A stretch of 44,670 nt of DNA from Paenimyroides viscosum (GCF_003858535.1 NZ_RQTJ01000020.1:1-44670), one strand, 5' to 3'; positions 1 through 8,480 are shown, numbered from the stretch's first letter. Translations and numbers: made by a program. Notes: generated from the letters alone by a model not told the origin.

Positions 1-106
1 CAAAAAGAAATGAACCTTTTGTAAAATTAATTACTTGATTACTTGTTTTTATCTTAGAATGCTCAGTACAGGTTGAAGGAGGAATCTTCTTAAAAAACTT
101 TAGCTT

Positions 107-1072
107 TTAGTTTTTAATAAATTTCTGCGTGCTGCCCGCAATGCGTAATATGTATGAACCTTTTTGTAATGTACTAACGTTAATTTGTGCTTGTGCAGTA
201 TTGTTTAAAGATCCCTTTAAAACTTCGCGCCCCATTAAATCGTAAACAGAATAAGGTTTGTTTACTGCTTCCGGAAACGTTAAGTTTAACACATCGCTTG
301 CAGGGTTTGGAAACATGGAAAACTCAATTTTTTCTTGATCTTTAACCGCTAAAGGGTTAACTGCAAAACGATAAACGGTGTTTGCGGCAGGTAATGCGTT
401 TAGGTTTGTTGTAATTTGGGTTGCATCTGTATATTCGCCATACGTAGGGGTAGTTGTATTACCAGTTACTGCGCCCGCTTTATCACCATTTGTTGCTTCA
501 TACAAGAAAATAGACCAATAAGTTGCTTCACTGTTCAGCATAGCAATATTTGTTACATTATTTGGTCCGAATCTAAACTCAATACTCTTATCTGCCTCAT
601 AAAACCAGACTTGATAATTCAAGAATAAATTAGTTGTCCCAACAGTATCAAATTCTTCTTCTAAACCGGCATTTTTTAATTCTAATTTTAAAATTCTACT
701 ACCTGTTGTGCCTTCAACTTTATATGAAATTGGTGATTGCCCCGCACCTGTTCCAGTAGTATTGCGATCTTGTACATAAGCCGATAATGGAGCTACATAC
801 ACATACTCTTCACCCGCAGGTAATGTTTTAACTAATACAAAATTATCATCTTCAAAACCAAACGATGGAAATGTTTCACCAAAAACATAAACTGGAAATG
901 CAGAAGCAATAGGTCCAAAATCATCATACATCCATGCTGCATTACCATTCATATTGGTAGGTGTACCCAAATCTGCATAAGTAGCAGTGCTTTGTGTAAA
1001 GTTATAATAGTTTTGTGCACTTACTGTTATTGTGGTTAACAACAAGCCTGCTAATAAAGTAATTTTTTTCAT
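107..1072 (-). CDS. Secreted protein with T9SS type A sorting domain
   Basis: 321 aa. Residues 1-19 form a signal peptide (MKK, hydrophobic stretch, VSAQ cleavage site). The middle 220 residues show no family I recognise; they are rich in Asn, Thr and aromatic residues, as is usual for secreted beta-sandwich proteins. The last ~70 residues form a typical type IX secretion sorting domain: a FPNPASD motif, then VYDLMGREVLKG, then LQKGSYILRI and a Lys-rich end. It should therefore pass through the Sec system, cross the outer membrane by T9SS and be anchored or released at the surface. It stands alone, with over 240 bp of gene-free DNA upstream. The sorting domain is clear; the function of the body is unknown. 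Confidence 0.88.
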   Translation of the reverse strand: MKKITLLAGLLLTTITVSAQNYYNFTQSTATYADLGTPTNMNGNAAWMYDDFGPIASAFPVYVFGETFPSFGFEDDNFVLVKTLPAGEEYVYVAPLSAYVQDRNTTGTGAGQSPISYKVEGTTGSRILKLELKNAGLEEEFDTVGTTNLFLNYQVWFYEADKSIEFRFGPNNVTNIAMLNSEATYWSIFLYEATNGDKAGAVTGNTTTPTYGEYTDATQITTNLNALPAANTVYRFAVNPLAVKDQEKIEFSMFPNPASDVLNLTFPEAVNKPYSVYDLMGREVLKGSLNNTAQAQINVSTLQKGSYILRIAGSTQKFIKN

Positions 1073-1226
1073 TTTTTTAAATATTTTAATTAATTATTCG
1101 ATATAAATATATATAATGTTTTTCCAATTAAAACACCTTATAAATATTTAACAAATTGTTATACAATATTGTATGTAAAGTAATTGTTTACACCAATTAC
1201 AATGTCAAACGATCCTCTCTCGGTTA

Positions 1227-1266
1227 AAAAAACCTGTACACTATTTGACTAAAAGGTGTACAGGTT
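1227..1266 (-). terminator. Hairpin terminator, outer of two tandem hairpins behind the HU gene
   Basis: Perfect 11-bp inverted repeat AACCTGTACAC (1231-1241) / GTGTACAGGTT (1256-1266). On the minus strand the stem is followed by a run of seven T. It lies downstream of the HU-like gene in the direction of its transcription. Confidence 0.6.
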
Positions 1267-1273
1267 TTATAAT

Positions 1274-1311
1274 AAAGATGTACATGTTTTGGTTAAAAGC
1301 AGTACATCTTT
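1274..1311 (-). terminator. Hairpin, inner of two tandem hairpins behind the HU gene
   Basis: 10-bp inverted repeat AAAGATGTAC (1274-1283) / GTACATCTTT (1302-1311) with an 18-nt loop. It begins 8 bp past the restored stop codon of the HU-like gene at 1320. On the minus strand it is followed by TTAT rather than a clean T-run, so it may be an attenuating or protective hairpin, with 1227-1266 as the real terminator. Confidence 0.45.
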
Positions 1312-1319
1312 TTTAAAGG

Positions 1320-1708
1320 TTACTTTTTATACTTTTCGTAAGTAAGGGTTTTAACCATATCTTTTAAATCGGCACCAGGCTTAAACTGTATTTTTGCCGT
1401 TTTAATTAATTTGGCGTTAAAGCTTGTTCGGTATTTGCGCCCTCACTGCTAAGCGTTAAGCCAAATGCCCCAAAATCGCCAAAACGCACTATTTTACCAT
1501 TGCTTAAATGGCGCGATAATACTTTTATTAAATCGTTTAAAACTGCCATAACATCGGTGTCGCTTACCGTGGTACTGCCTTGTGCAATTTCTTTACTTAA
1601 ATCGCGAAAGGTTACTTCGCCATCGCTTTTTGCGGTTGCATACCATTTCTTTTCTGCGGCTGCATTTATTGGGTTATGCTTTGCCGTTACATTGTACTTT
1701 ACTGCCAT
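1320..1708 (-). pseudogene. HU-related DNA-binding protein, apparent 1-nt frameshift
   Basis: The uninterrupted frame from ATG at 1708 gives 100 aa ending EQALTPN at 1406. It matches the Bacteroidota HU-related family (DNA-binding, histone-like) through the SEGANTE stretch, then stops early. From about position 1430 the neighbouring frame continues without a stop to TAA at 1320-1322 and reads SFNAKLIKTAKIQFKPGADL then KDMVKTLTYEKYKK, the expected C-terminal DNA-binding arm and tail of the family. Adding one base near 1421-1430 (for example CAAGC to CAAAGC) restores a ~129-aa protein of normal length. The cause may be a sequencing error, a recent mutation or programmed frameshifting; I cannot tell which. 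The intact protein would bind DNA and shape the nucleoid. Confidence 0.75.
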
Positions 1709-1848
1709 ATCAACAAAATTTTCAAATTAACTTTTATAAATATAAAAAAATACTTAAAATATTTTGAAGGTGTATTATTTTATTTAGTTCTTTTGCTACA
1801 GAAAAAAATTGTAAAACTCCTGATTGGACGTTTTAAATCTTAACAATT

Positions 1849-2388
1849 ATGAAAAAAACATTTCCTTTTTTACTACTTATTCTTATTACAGTTGGTTGCA
1901 AATGTGAAGAAACTTTGACGGTTTACACTTTAACAGATCAAGAAAAAACTATAGTACCTTATAGATTAAATGATGTTGTAAAATGGACAGACGATAACAT
2001 TGGGTATAATGGGAATGTTATTAAAATTACCGATGATTATGCTGAGAGGAACAGAGATTGTGATATAACAAAATTTAACCAAAGAATTTCATATATCTCA
2101 TTTGATGACTTTGAATACAGTATTTTATTAAATAAAAATAATTTATCATCTATAGATTTGGTTGTGCAAGAAATTGTTAATTCTAAAGTAACAAAATCTT
2201 TTGGTAAATCGGTAACATTAGATAGTTTTACCACCATAGAATTTAATGGAGAAACCTATAATAATTCTGTGCTGTTAAAAGAAAATGTGTTAGATGGAGA
2301 ACCTTTTGGTCATTTGGTTTACAGCAAAACCAATGGCATTGAATTTATATTGTTTGAAGACGGTACTTGGTACAAACAGGTAGAGTAA
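1849..2388 (+). CDS. Putative lipoprotein, unknown function
   Basis: 179 aa. The N-terminus MKKTFPFLLLILITVGC is a lipoprotein signal with the lipid-attached Cys at about residue 17, so the protein is probably an envelope lipoprotein. The rest is acidic and mixed alpha/beta, with no motif I recognise. The start is ATG at 1849, preceded by an AT-rich leader. It is a single gene, followed at once by a perfect 13-bp hairpin and a second terminator hairpin. I cannot name a family. Confidence 0.7.
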   Translation: MKKTFPFLLLILITVGCKCEETLTVYTLTDQEKTIVPYRLNDVVKWTDDNIGYNGNVIKITDDYAERNRDCDITKFNQRISYISFDDFEYSILLNKNNLSSIDLVVQEIVNSKVTKSFGKSVTLDSFTTIEFNGETYNNSVLLKENVLDGEPFGHLVYSKTNGIEFILFEDGTWYKQVE

Positions 2389-2400
2389 AATTAAGAAAAC

Positions 2401-2433
2401 AACTCTAACAGAGTTTCAAACTCTGTTAGAGTT
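2401..2433. repeat. Perfect 13-bp stem-loop after the lipoprotein gene
   Basis: AACTCTAACAGAG (2401-2413), a 7-nt loop, CTCTGTTAGAGTT (2421-2433). A related imperfect stem-loop follows the next gene at 4591-4626, so this looks like a short dispersed element as well as a possible terminator. Confidence 0.65.
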
Positions 2434-2451
2434 TAATGTAAAAACGAAAAC

Positions 2452-2482
2452 AAAAACGGCAATGTAACAATTGCCATTTTTT
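2452..2482 (+). terminator. Rho-independent terminator before pepO
   Basis: Stem GGCAAT (2458-2463) / ATTGCC (2470-2475), with A-rich DNA before it and a run of T after it (2477-2483). It ends the transcript of the upstream lipoprotein gene. Confidence 0.6.
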
Positions 2483-2516
2483 TATACTAATTTTAAAAAA
2501 TTAACTTTTTGTACTA

Positions 2517-4568
2517 ATGAAAAAAATAACACAACTAAGTTTGGTGGCTGTTTTGGCATTGGCATCTTGTAAAAAAGACAAGCCCGATACAGACAACCAA
2601 ACACACGGTATCGCTTTACAGTATATGGATACTACCGTTAAACCGGGCGATGATTTTTACCGTTTTGTAAATGGCAAGTGGTTCGATAAAACCGAAATTC
2701 CTGCAGATAAATCAACTTGGGGTAGTTTTGACGAGCTTGCTAAAAACACCGATCTAGATGTTTTAAACATGCTGAAAGAAGCTGCTAATAACAAAGATTT
2801 ACAATCGAGTTCTGATGAAGGTAAAGCGGTAAATCTTTATAAAACCTATTTAGATACGGTTTCGCGTGCCAATTTAGGTATTAAACCTATCGAAGCTGAT
2901 TTAGCGAGAGTTGCAGCCATTAAAACAATTGATGATGTAAACGCATTGATTCAGGCTACTATTTTTGAAGGTGGAACAGGATTATTCGGTACGTATGTAA
3001 GTGCTGATGCATTGAATTCAAACAAAAATGTAGTATATGTTTACGGAACATCAACCGGATTAGGCGAACGCGATTATTATCTTTTGAAAGATGCCGAAAC
3101 AACAGAAATTCGTAAGAAATATGAAAAACACGTTGCCAGAATGCTGAAAGCGGTAGGCAATAATGAAGCAGATGCTACGGCGAAAGCAGCAAAAGTTTTG
3201 TCTTTTGAAACAAAAATTTCTGAAGCAGAATTAACAAAAGTAGAAATGCGTGACGATCGTAAAACCTACAACCCAATGCCTGTTACCAAACTGCAAAGTA
3301 TAGCATCAAACATTAATTGGACAGCTTATTTTGATAAAACAGGTTTAAAGAAAATAGATTCTGTAGTGGTTTCACAGCCAAAAGCATTGGCTAAAATGAA
3401 CGAATTACTTAAAACTACTCCTATCGAAGATTTAAAAGCTTACCTAACATGGAACGTGATCAATGGTTCGGCTTCTATGTTGTCGCCAGAATTAGAAAGA
3501 GCAAACTGGGAGTTTTTCAGTAAAGTTTTATCGGGTGCACAAAAGCAAAAACCAATCGAAGAGCGCGGTGTGAACATTGTAAATAGTTCGTTAGGTGAAG
3601 CTTTAGGAAAATTATATGTAGATAAAAAATTCCCGCCTGAAGCGAAAGAAAAAGCACAGGAAATGATCGAAAATGTGGTTAAAGCATACGAAAATCGTAT
3701 TAAAAACCTTCCGTGGATGGCTCCTGCAACGCGCCAGGGTGCATTAGATAAGTTGGCAAAATTGAATATTAAAATCGGATATCCAGACAAATGGGAAGAT
3801 TATTCAAAATTAACCGTTAAAAGTCCGACTGAAAAGGGAACTTATTTCGATAATATGAAAGCCATTACACAATGGAACATTAAAAAGAATTTTGACGAAT
3901 ACGGAAAACCTGTTGATAAAACCAAATGGGGAATGCCGCCACAAATGGTAAATGCATATTACAACCCGGCTTATAACGAAATTGTTTTCCCGGCAGCGAT
4001 TTTACAACCGCCTTTCTATGATTATAAAGCAGACGAAGCTGTGAATTATGGTGGAATTGGAGCTGTAATTGGTCACGAAATTTCGCATGGTTTTGATGAT
4101 TCTGGTGCACGATACAATGCCGATGGTAATTTAGTTGACTGGTGGCAAGCAAGCGATTTAACGCAGTTTACCAAATTAGGAAAAAGCTTGGCAGCACAAT
4201 ACAGCGCATTACAACCTTTCAGCGGAATTTATGTTGATGGCGATTTTACTTTAGGAGAAAACATTGGAGATTTAGGTGGAATTACCGCTGCTTACGATGG
4301 TTTACAGATTTTCTTAAAGAATAATCCACAAGAAAAAATCGACGGATTTACTCCGGAACAGCGTTTCTTTATTTCGTGGGCAACTGTTTGGAGAACTAAA
4401 TCTCGTGATGAATATGTGAAAAATCAGGTTAAAACTGATCCGCATGCACCGGGAATTTACCGTTCGTATGTTCCTTTACAAAATTTAGATGCTTGGTACG
4501 AAGCTTTTAATGTTACACCAGAAAACAAGTTGTACATTAAACCGGAAAACCGAGTTAAAATTTGGTAA
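2517..4568 (+). CDS. pepO: M13 family zinc metallopeptidase, PepO/neprilysin type, lipoprotein
   Basis: 683 aa, full length for the M13 family. The N-terminus has a lipobox ending LASC (Cys18), so the enzyme is probably membrane-anchored in the periplasm or at the outer membrane. The zinc site is visible: HEISH at residues 520-524 (HExxH) and the downstream glutamate ligand in GENIGDLGG at about residue 581. The N-terminal M13 part is recognisable by the opening DTTVKPGDDFYRFVNGKW. Family members cleave peptides of limited size, so a role in peptide turnover is likely. It is transcribed alone, between terminators on both sides. Confidence 0.95.
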   Translation: MKKITQLSLVAVLALASCKKDKPDTDNQTHGIALQYMDTTVKPGDDFYRFVNGKWFDKTEIPADKSTWGSFDELAKNTDLDVLNMLKEAANNKDLQSSSDEGKAVNLYKTYLDTVSRANLGIKPIEADLARVAAIKTIDDVNALIQATIFEGGTGLFGTYVSADALNSNKNVVYVYGTSTGLGERDYYLLKDAETTEIRKKYEKHVARMLKAVGNNEADATAKAAKVLSFETKISEAELTKVEMRDDRKTYNPMPVTKLQSIASNINWTAYFDKTGLKKIDSVVVSQPKALAKMNELLKTTPIEDLKAYLTWNVINGSASMLSPELERANWEFFSKVLSGAQKQKPIEERGVNIVNSSLGEALGKLYVDKKFPPEAKEKAQEMIENVVKAYENRIKNLPWMAPATRQGALDKLAKLNIKIGYPDKWEDYSKLTVKSPTEKGTYFDNMKAITQWNIKKNFDEYGKPVDKTKWGMPPQMVNAYYNPAYNEIVFPAAILQPPFYDYKADEAVNYGGIGAVIGHEISHGFDDSGARYNADGNLVDWWQASDLTQFTKLGKSLAAQYSALQPFSGIYVDGDFTLGENIGDLGGITAAYDGLQIFLKNNPQEKIDGFTPEQRFFISWATVWRTKSRDEYVKNQVKTDPHAPGIYRSYVPLQNLDAWYEAFNVTPENKLYIKPENRVKIW

Positions 4569-4590
4569 AAGTCACTAAAATAGAAAATAA

Positions 4591-4626
4591 AAAACTCTAT
4601 CAGAGTTTAGAACTTTGGTAGAGTTA
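4591..4626. repeat. Imperfect stem-loop after pepO, related to 2401-2433
   Basis: AACTCTATCAGAGTT followed after a 3-nt spacer by AACTTTGGTAGAGTT, which pairs at 13 of 15 positions. The sequence resembles the perfect stem-loop behind the preceding gene. Confidence 0.5.
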
Positions 4627-4643
4627 AACATAGAGTTTTAAAC

Positions 4644-4676
4644 AAAAAAAGCTGTTTCAATTTGAAACAGCTTTTT
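4644..4676. terminator. Bidirectional terminator between pepO and the OMP gene
   Basis: Stem GCTGTTTC / GAAACAGC (4651-4658, 4663-4670 or one base off), flanked by A7 on the left and T5 on the right. It therefore has a T-run on both strands. It lies between the convergent pepO and the minus-strand outer-membrane protein gene. Confidence 0.8.
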
Positions 4677-4774
4677 GCTTTATGATAGTATTTAATCTTC
4701 GTCAGTTCGAGCTTGTCGAAAGGCTTTACTGCGTTCCGCTACTCGAAGCGACGAAATGAATCTAAAAAATCTAA

Positions 4775-5341
4775 TTAAAAACGGTAACCAATATTAATAC
4801 CCGCATTTAACTCAACGCCCATAAATTCTTTGGCTACATCTTCATTAAAGTTTCTTCCAATATTTACAAAAGGTGCAACAGTAAAAGCATCGTTTTTAAC
4901 TAATTTGTAACCCGCTCCTACTCCGATAATGAATGAATTCATATCGGTTGTAAATCTTTGGTAAACACCTTCGGCTACTTTTTTATCTTGCTCGTAATCA
5001 CCAAAACGGTATTTTAAGAACGGCTGCGCGTAAAAGCCCGATGCATGCTCACCTTCTTTACCGCCAAAATAAAAACTGTAATTTACAGCAATAGCATTGG
5101 TGTTAAACTGCTTAAATTTTCCTTCTTTTTTGTTTTGCCCGTAATAAGAAAAACGATCGTTAATTAACAAATCTACTCCAACAGACTGGTCTTGATCAAT
5201 AAAATGCTCATAACCAATTTCAACCGACTGGTTTACAATGGTGTTAAAAATGTTTAATTCTACTTCGTTTAATGCCTGTGCTTGTGCGTTTGCTGTGCCC
5301 ACTAAAGCGCAAACTGCTAATACTAATCTTTTCATAATCAT
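4775..5341 (-). CDS. Small outer-membrane beta-barrel protein
   Basis: About 189 aa from the ATG at 5341 (or 187 aa from the ATG at 5335). An open frame reaches up to 5443, but those codons overlap the end of the phosphatase gene and lack a signal peptide; MKRLVLAVCALVGTANAQA directly after the chosen start is a clear signal peptide. The mature part has alternating polar and hydrophobic strands, repeated glycines and a final aromatic residue (GINIGYRF), typical of outer-membrane beta-barrels of 8 or so strands. The substrate is unknown. It sits 31 bp after the phosphatase gene on the same strand and ends at the bidirectional terminator at 4644-4676. Confidence 0.75.
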   Translation of the reverse strand: MIMKRLVLAVCALVGTANAQAQALNEVELNIFNTIVNQSVEIGYEHFIDQDQSVGVDLLINDRFSYYGQNKKEGKFKQFNTNAIAVNYSFYFGGKEGEHASGFYAQPFLKYRFGDYEQDKKVAEGVYQRFTTDMNSFIIGVGAGYKLVKNDAFTVAPFVNIGRNFNEDVAKEFMGVELNAGINIGYRF

Positions 5342-5372
5342 GATATTTTTGACAAATATAAAATTTTTGTAA

Positions 5373-6101
5373 TTAATTTCTTCCTTTTTCGGCAGGATAT
5401 AAATCGGGCAGTGAATCACTTTGCCAATATTCTTTGGTATCAACGTTTAAAATAGATAGTTTTCCGGTAAAAGCTGCACCTGTATCAACATTCCAAACAT
5501 TAGCAAAATTCATGGGTGCCGATGCGCCAAAACGTATAACTGGCGTGTGCCCAACATAAATTTCTTTGTACAGTTTTAGTCTTTGAGGATATCGTACACT
5601 TTCCGGACTTAAATTACCGTCAACAGCCATCGCGGTTTCCCAAAGCGTTCTGTCCCACCAGAACATTCCTCGAAAGTATTCAAATGCCACGCCTTTTAAA
5701 TGTGTAAAACCGGCATGTACAAACAATCGGTTTTTATCATCAATATAATATTCATTCAATTTTTGTAAAAAGACAATATGTTTTTCAATAACACCTAACG
5801 AAATATTTTGATATGCTTGAACAGTTGCTTCGCCACCATGAAAACGCCAAAGTTCGTTATCGTCTTCTTTTTTTAACCATTTCAACAACATTTCTTCGTG
5901 ATTTCCTTGCATAAAAACACAGGAATAGGTTGCAGATAAATCAATCAAAAAATCTAAAACAGCAGGTGTTTCGCTCCATCCGTCAACATAATCGCCTAAA
6001 AAAATCAATTGATCATTGGTGGTAACGTTTGCTCGGTTTAAAACCTGTTGCAATGCTTTTAAGCCTCCGTGAATATCGCCAATTACAAATGTATTACTCA
6101 T
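5373..6101 (-). CDS. Calcineurin-type metallophosphoesterase (Ser/Thr phosphatase-like)
   Basis: 242 aa. The three metal-binding signatures are all present: GDIHGG (Asp9, His11), GDYVDGW (Asp37, Asp40) and GNHEE (Asn67, His68), with later histidines in HAGFTH and VGHTPV. This is the PPP/diadenosine-tetraphosphatase-like layout of bacterial phosphatases. It probably hydrolyses phosphoproteins or dinucleoside polyphosphates in the cytoplasm; the sequence does not decide which. Its start overlaps the stop of the AlbA_2-domain gene by 8 bp, so the two are probably co-translated. Confidence 0.9.
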   Translation of the reverse strand: MSNTFVIGDIHGGLKALQQVLNRANVTTNDQLIFLGDYVDGWSETPAVLDFLIDLSATYSCVFMQGNHEEMLLKWLKKEDDNELWRFHGGEATVQAYQNISLGVIEKHIVFLQKLNEYYIDDKNRLFVHAGFTHLKGVAFEYFRGMFWWDRTLWETAMAVDGNLSPESVRYPQRLKLYKEIYVGHTPVIRFGASAPMNFANVWNVDTGAAFTGKLSILNVDTKEYWQSDSLPDLYPAEKGRN

Positions 6102-7239
6102 TTTGTGTTTCGTATTTTAGTTTTCTAAGAATGCGCATTACTTCTTTAAAAGAGGTGTTTAAAAAAGGGTGTTTGTAATTTTTAAAGACTTCTTTATGAT
6201 TGATCAATACTTCTTTCGCTTTCTTGAAGCCGTGAAGATAACATAACATTAATGAATAACAAAGGTTTTGTAAATCGTTTTGTTCTGTTAAGCTTAAGCG
6301 TTTGTAATGCGACAGTTTGTTTAATATAAGCGTGTAATAGTTGTATAGGTGATACAAATGACGTTTGTCTATTTCGGGAGTTTCAAAAATAATCTCTGAT
6401 GTAATTTGATACGTCATAGAATCGCTAAAGATAATTTTCTGTACGCTAAACGGAATGTATCTGTTGTTTTTTCGAAAGCCGATTTTCACGTATTCGGTAA
6501 TTATAAATTCATCATCATTAAAAGTGATAGAAACCTCATCGAGTGCCGAATAAAATATTTTCACCTGTTCGTTGATTAGTTCGATATCAACCCTAGACAG
6601 ATAAACATCTCCCTTTTTTACTTTTTCGATACCAGCCCAACATAGCGTAAAATATTCTTTAAAAACATGATATTTCGGTTTCATGTCGGGATGTTTGTTG
6701 GTCATAAAATCAAGTACGCTGTCAATAGTATTTTGTAAATTGGTAACCGATGCCTTTAAAATACTATCTACAATTTCACTGTTGTTTATTTTTACCGTTA
6801 GATATTGCGGATGCGATATACTGCCAATTCGTGAAAACGATGCACCTTCATCAATAGTATAAATTCGTTTTTTAAAGTAACATTTTCCTTTCTTCGGATA
6901 AATCGTCACCAAGCCAACCACCATTCCGTTTTCCAGATGCGGAAAAATAACGTTTTCGTACTGAATCTGTGGCGGATTTTCCAAATAAGCATTCAATAGG
7001 TTTTGAATATGACTGTCGTCGTAAAAATCAATACCCATTATGGTATTTTTCTCGTCTTCAATTCCCACCAAAATAAAAGACTGATTGTAAGGGTTTGAAT
7101 TGGATAAAGAACAAACATGTTTTAAAAATTTGGCTTTTCCTTCTAAAGTATGTAAGTTTAGCTGCTGCTTTTTATCAAAGAAGCTGTTTTCTGTATGGTG
7201 AGCCAGTAAATTCTTTATTAAAAGGCGTTTGTTTATCAC
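6094..7239 (-). CDS. AlbA_2/Schlafen-like domain protein
   Basis: 381 aa. Residues ~15-150 match the AlbA_2 (Schlafen-type, putative ATP- or nucleic-acid-binding) fold: an F-F-D-K-K-Q-Q-L opening, SFILVGIEDEKNTIMGIDF, a DEGASFSRIGS segment and a V-x-I-Y-P strand. The C-terminal half is largely helical with no family I know. Stand-alone AlbA_2 proteins are often annotated as putative transcriptional regulators or defence proteins, but nothing here decides between these. It is the first gene of a minus-strand group with the phosphatase (8-bp overlap) and lies divergent from the Bat operon. Confidence 0.7.
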   Translation of the reverse strand: MINKRLLIKNLLAHHTENSFFDKKQQLNLHTLEGKAKFLKHVCSLSNSNPYNQSFILVGIEDEKNTIMGIDFYDDSHIQNLLNAYLENPPQIQYENVIFPHLENGMVVGLVTIYPKKGKCYFKKRIYTIDEGASFSRIGSISHPQYLTVKINNSEIVDSILKASVTNLQNTIDSVLDFMTNKHPDMKPKYHVFKEYFTLCWAGIEKVKKGDVYLSRVDIELINEQVKIFYSALDEVSITFNDDEFIITEYVKIGFRKNNRYIPFSVQKIIFSDSMTYQITSEIIFETPEIDKRHLYHLYNYYTLILNKLSHYKRLSLTEQNDLQNLCYSLMLCYLHGFKKAKEVLINHKEVFKNYKHPFLNTSFKEVMRILRKLKYETQNE

Positions 7240-7293
7240 AATTAAAGTTTTATCTTAAAATTATAAAAAGAAAATGATAATACATACTTAAAA

Positions 7294-7301
7294 CAAATAT
7301 A
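7294..7301 (-). promoter_or_regulatory. Bacteroidota -7 box for the AlbA_2 gene
   Basis: The minus strand reads TATATTTG, a full match to the Bacteroidota -7 consensus TAnnTTTG, about 55 bp before the start codon at 7239. I see no clear -33 TTG at the usual spacing. Confidence 0.5.
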
Positions 7302-7392
7302 CAAATGTGTATTTTAACCATTTGTTAACAAGTTAAGCAAATAAATTTTAATCAATTTGTAAGGAAAATTAATACATAGAGAAAACAATATA

Positions 7393-8397
7393 ATGGAAGC
7401 AACAACATCCACGACTGACATTCGTTCTATCAACGATAAAATAGAACGTGAAAGTGCATTTATTGATTTGCTTACTGCCGAAATGAACAAAGCAATTGTG
7501 GGGCAGAAACACATGATTGATCGCTTATTGATTGGCTTGTTAGGGCAAGGGCATATTTTACTGGAAGGTGTACCAGGTTTAGCTAAAACATTAGCTATTA
7601 ATACACTTGCTAAAGCTGTAGACGGATCTTTTAGCCGCATACAGTTTACACCCGATTTATTACCTGCCGATGTGGTTGGTACCATGATTTATAACGTAAA
7701 GGTTAACGATTTTAGTATTAAAAAAGGACCTGTTTTTGCTAATTTTATTTTAGCCGATGAAATTAACCGTGCTCCTGCAAAAGTGCAGTCGGCGTTGTTA
7801 GAGGCTATGCAGGAAAAACAAGTTACCATTGGCGATACTACACATAAACTGCAAAAACCATTCTTGGTAATGGCTACGCAAAACCCGGTGGAACAAGAAG
7901 GAACTTATCCGTTACCGGAAGCGCAAATGGACCGTTTTATGCTTAAAACCGTGATCGATTATCCAAAGTTGGAAGAAGAACGATTGGTAATCCGTCAAAA
8001 TTTGGCAGGAACCGTTCCAACCATTAATTCGGTGGTTTCTATTGAACAGATTCTTCGCGCACAACAAACTGTGAAAGAGGTTTATATGGATGAAAAAATC
8101 GAAAAATATATTTTAGATATCATCTTTGCAACGCGTTATCCGGAACAATTCAAGCTAGAAAGTTTAAAACCTTACATAAGCTACGGTGCATCTCCTCGTG
8201 GATCTATCAACTTGGCTACAGCAGCAAAATGTTATGCGTTTATTCGCCGTCGCGGTTACGTAATTCCAGAAGATGTACGTGCAGTTGTATTAGATGTGTT
8301 GCGTCACAGAATTGGTATTACTTACGAAGCCGAAGCCGATAACGTTACCAGCGTAGATATCATAAACAAGATTGTTAACGAAATTGAGGTGCCTTAA
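7393..8397 (+). CDS. MoxR-family AAA+ ATPase of the Bat operon
   Basis: 334 aa, normal for MoxR. Walker A is GVPGLAKT (residues 59-66), Walker B is ILADE (about 120-124), and the sensor region ATQNPVEQEGTYPLPEAQMDRF is characteristic of the family. MoxR ATPases act as chaperones with von Willebrand factor A (VWA) partners, and five such partner-type genes follow directly. It is the first gene of the eight-gene plus-strand Bat cluster. The 83-bp gap to the next gene holds a repetitive stretch of GTCAAAAGTC-like units. Confidence 0.95.
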   Translation: MEATTSTTDIRSINDKIERESAFIDLLTAEMNKAIVGQKHMIDRLLIGLLGQGHILLEGVPGLAKTLAINTLAKAVDGSFSRIQFTPDLLPADVVGTMIYNVKVNDFSIKKGPVFANFILADEINRAPAKVQSALLEAMQEKQVTIGDTTHKLQKPFLVMATQNPVEQEGTYPLPEAQMDRFMLKTVIDYPKLEEERLVIRQNLAGTVPTINSVVSIEQILRAQQTVKEVYMDEKIEKYILDIIFATRYPEQFKLESLKPYISYGASPRGSINLATAAKCYAFIRRRGYVIPEDVRAVVLDVLRHRIGITYEAEADNVTSVDIINKIVNEIEVP

Positions 8398-8480
8398 TAC
8401 TTAAGTCAAAAGTCAAAACGACCAAAGTCATAAAGGCACGGAAGTTCGACTTTAAGACATTTGACATTAAGACTAACAAG

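Noticed and set aside
1..106. Possible terminator or gene end at the left edge
   Set aside because: I see no strong stem-loop or coding frame in these 106 bases.
4775..5443. Longer 222-aa form of the outer-membrane protein
   Set aside because: The extra N-terminal residues overlap the phosphatase gene and would bury the signal peptide; the start at 5341/5335 is better.
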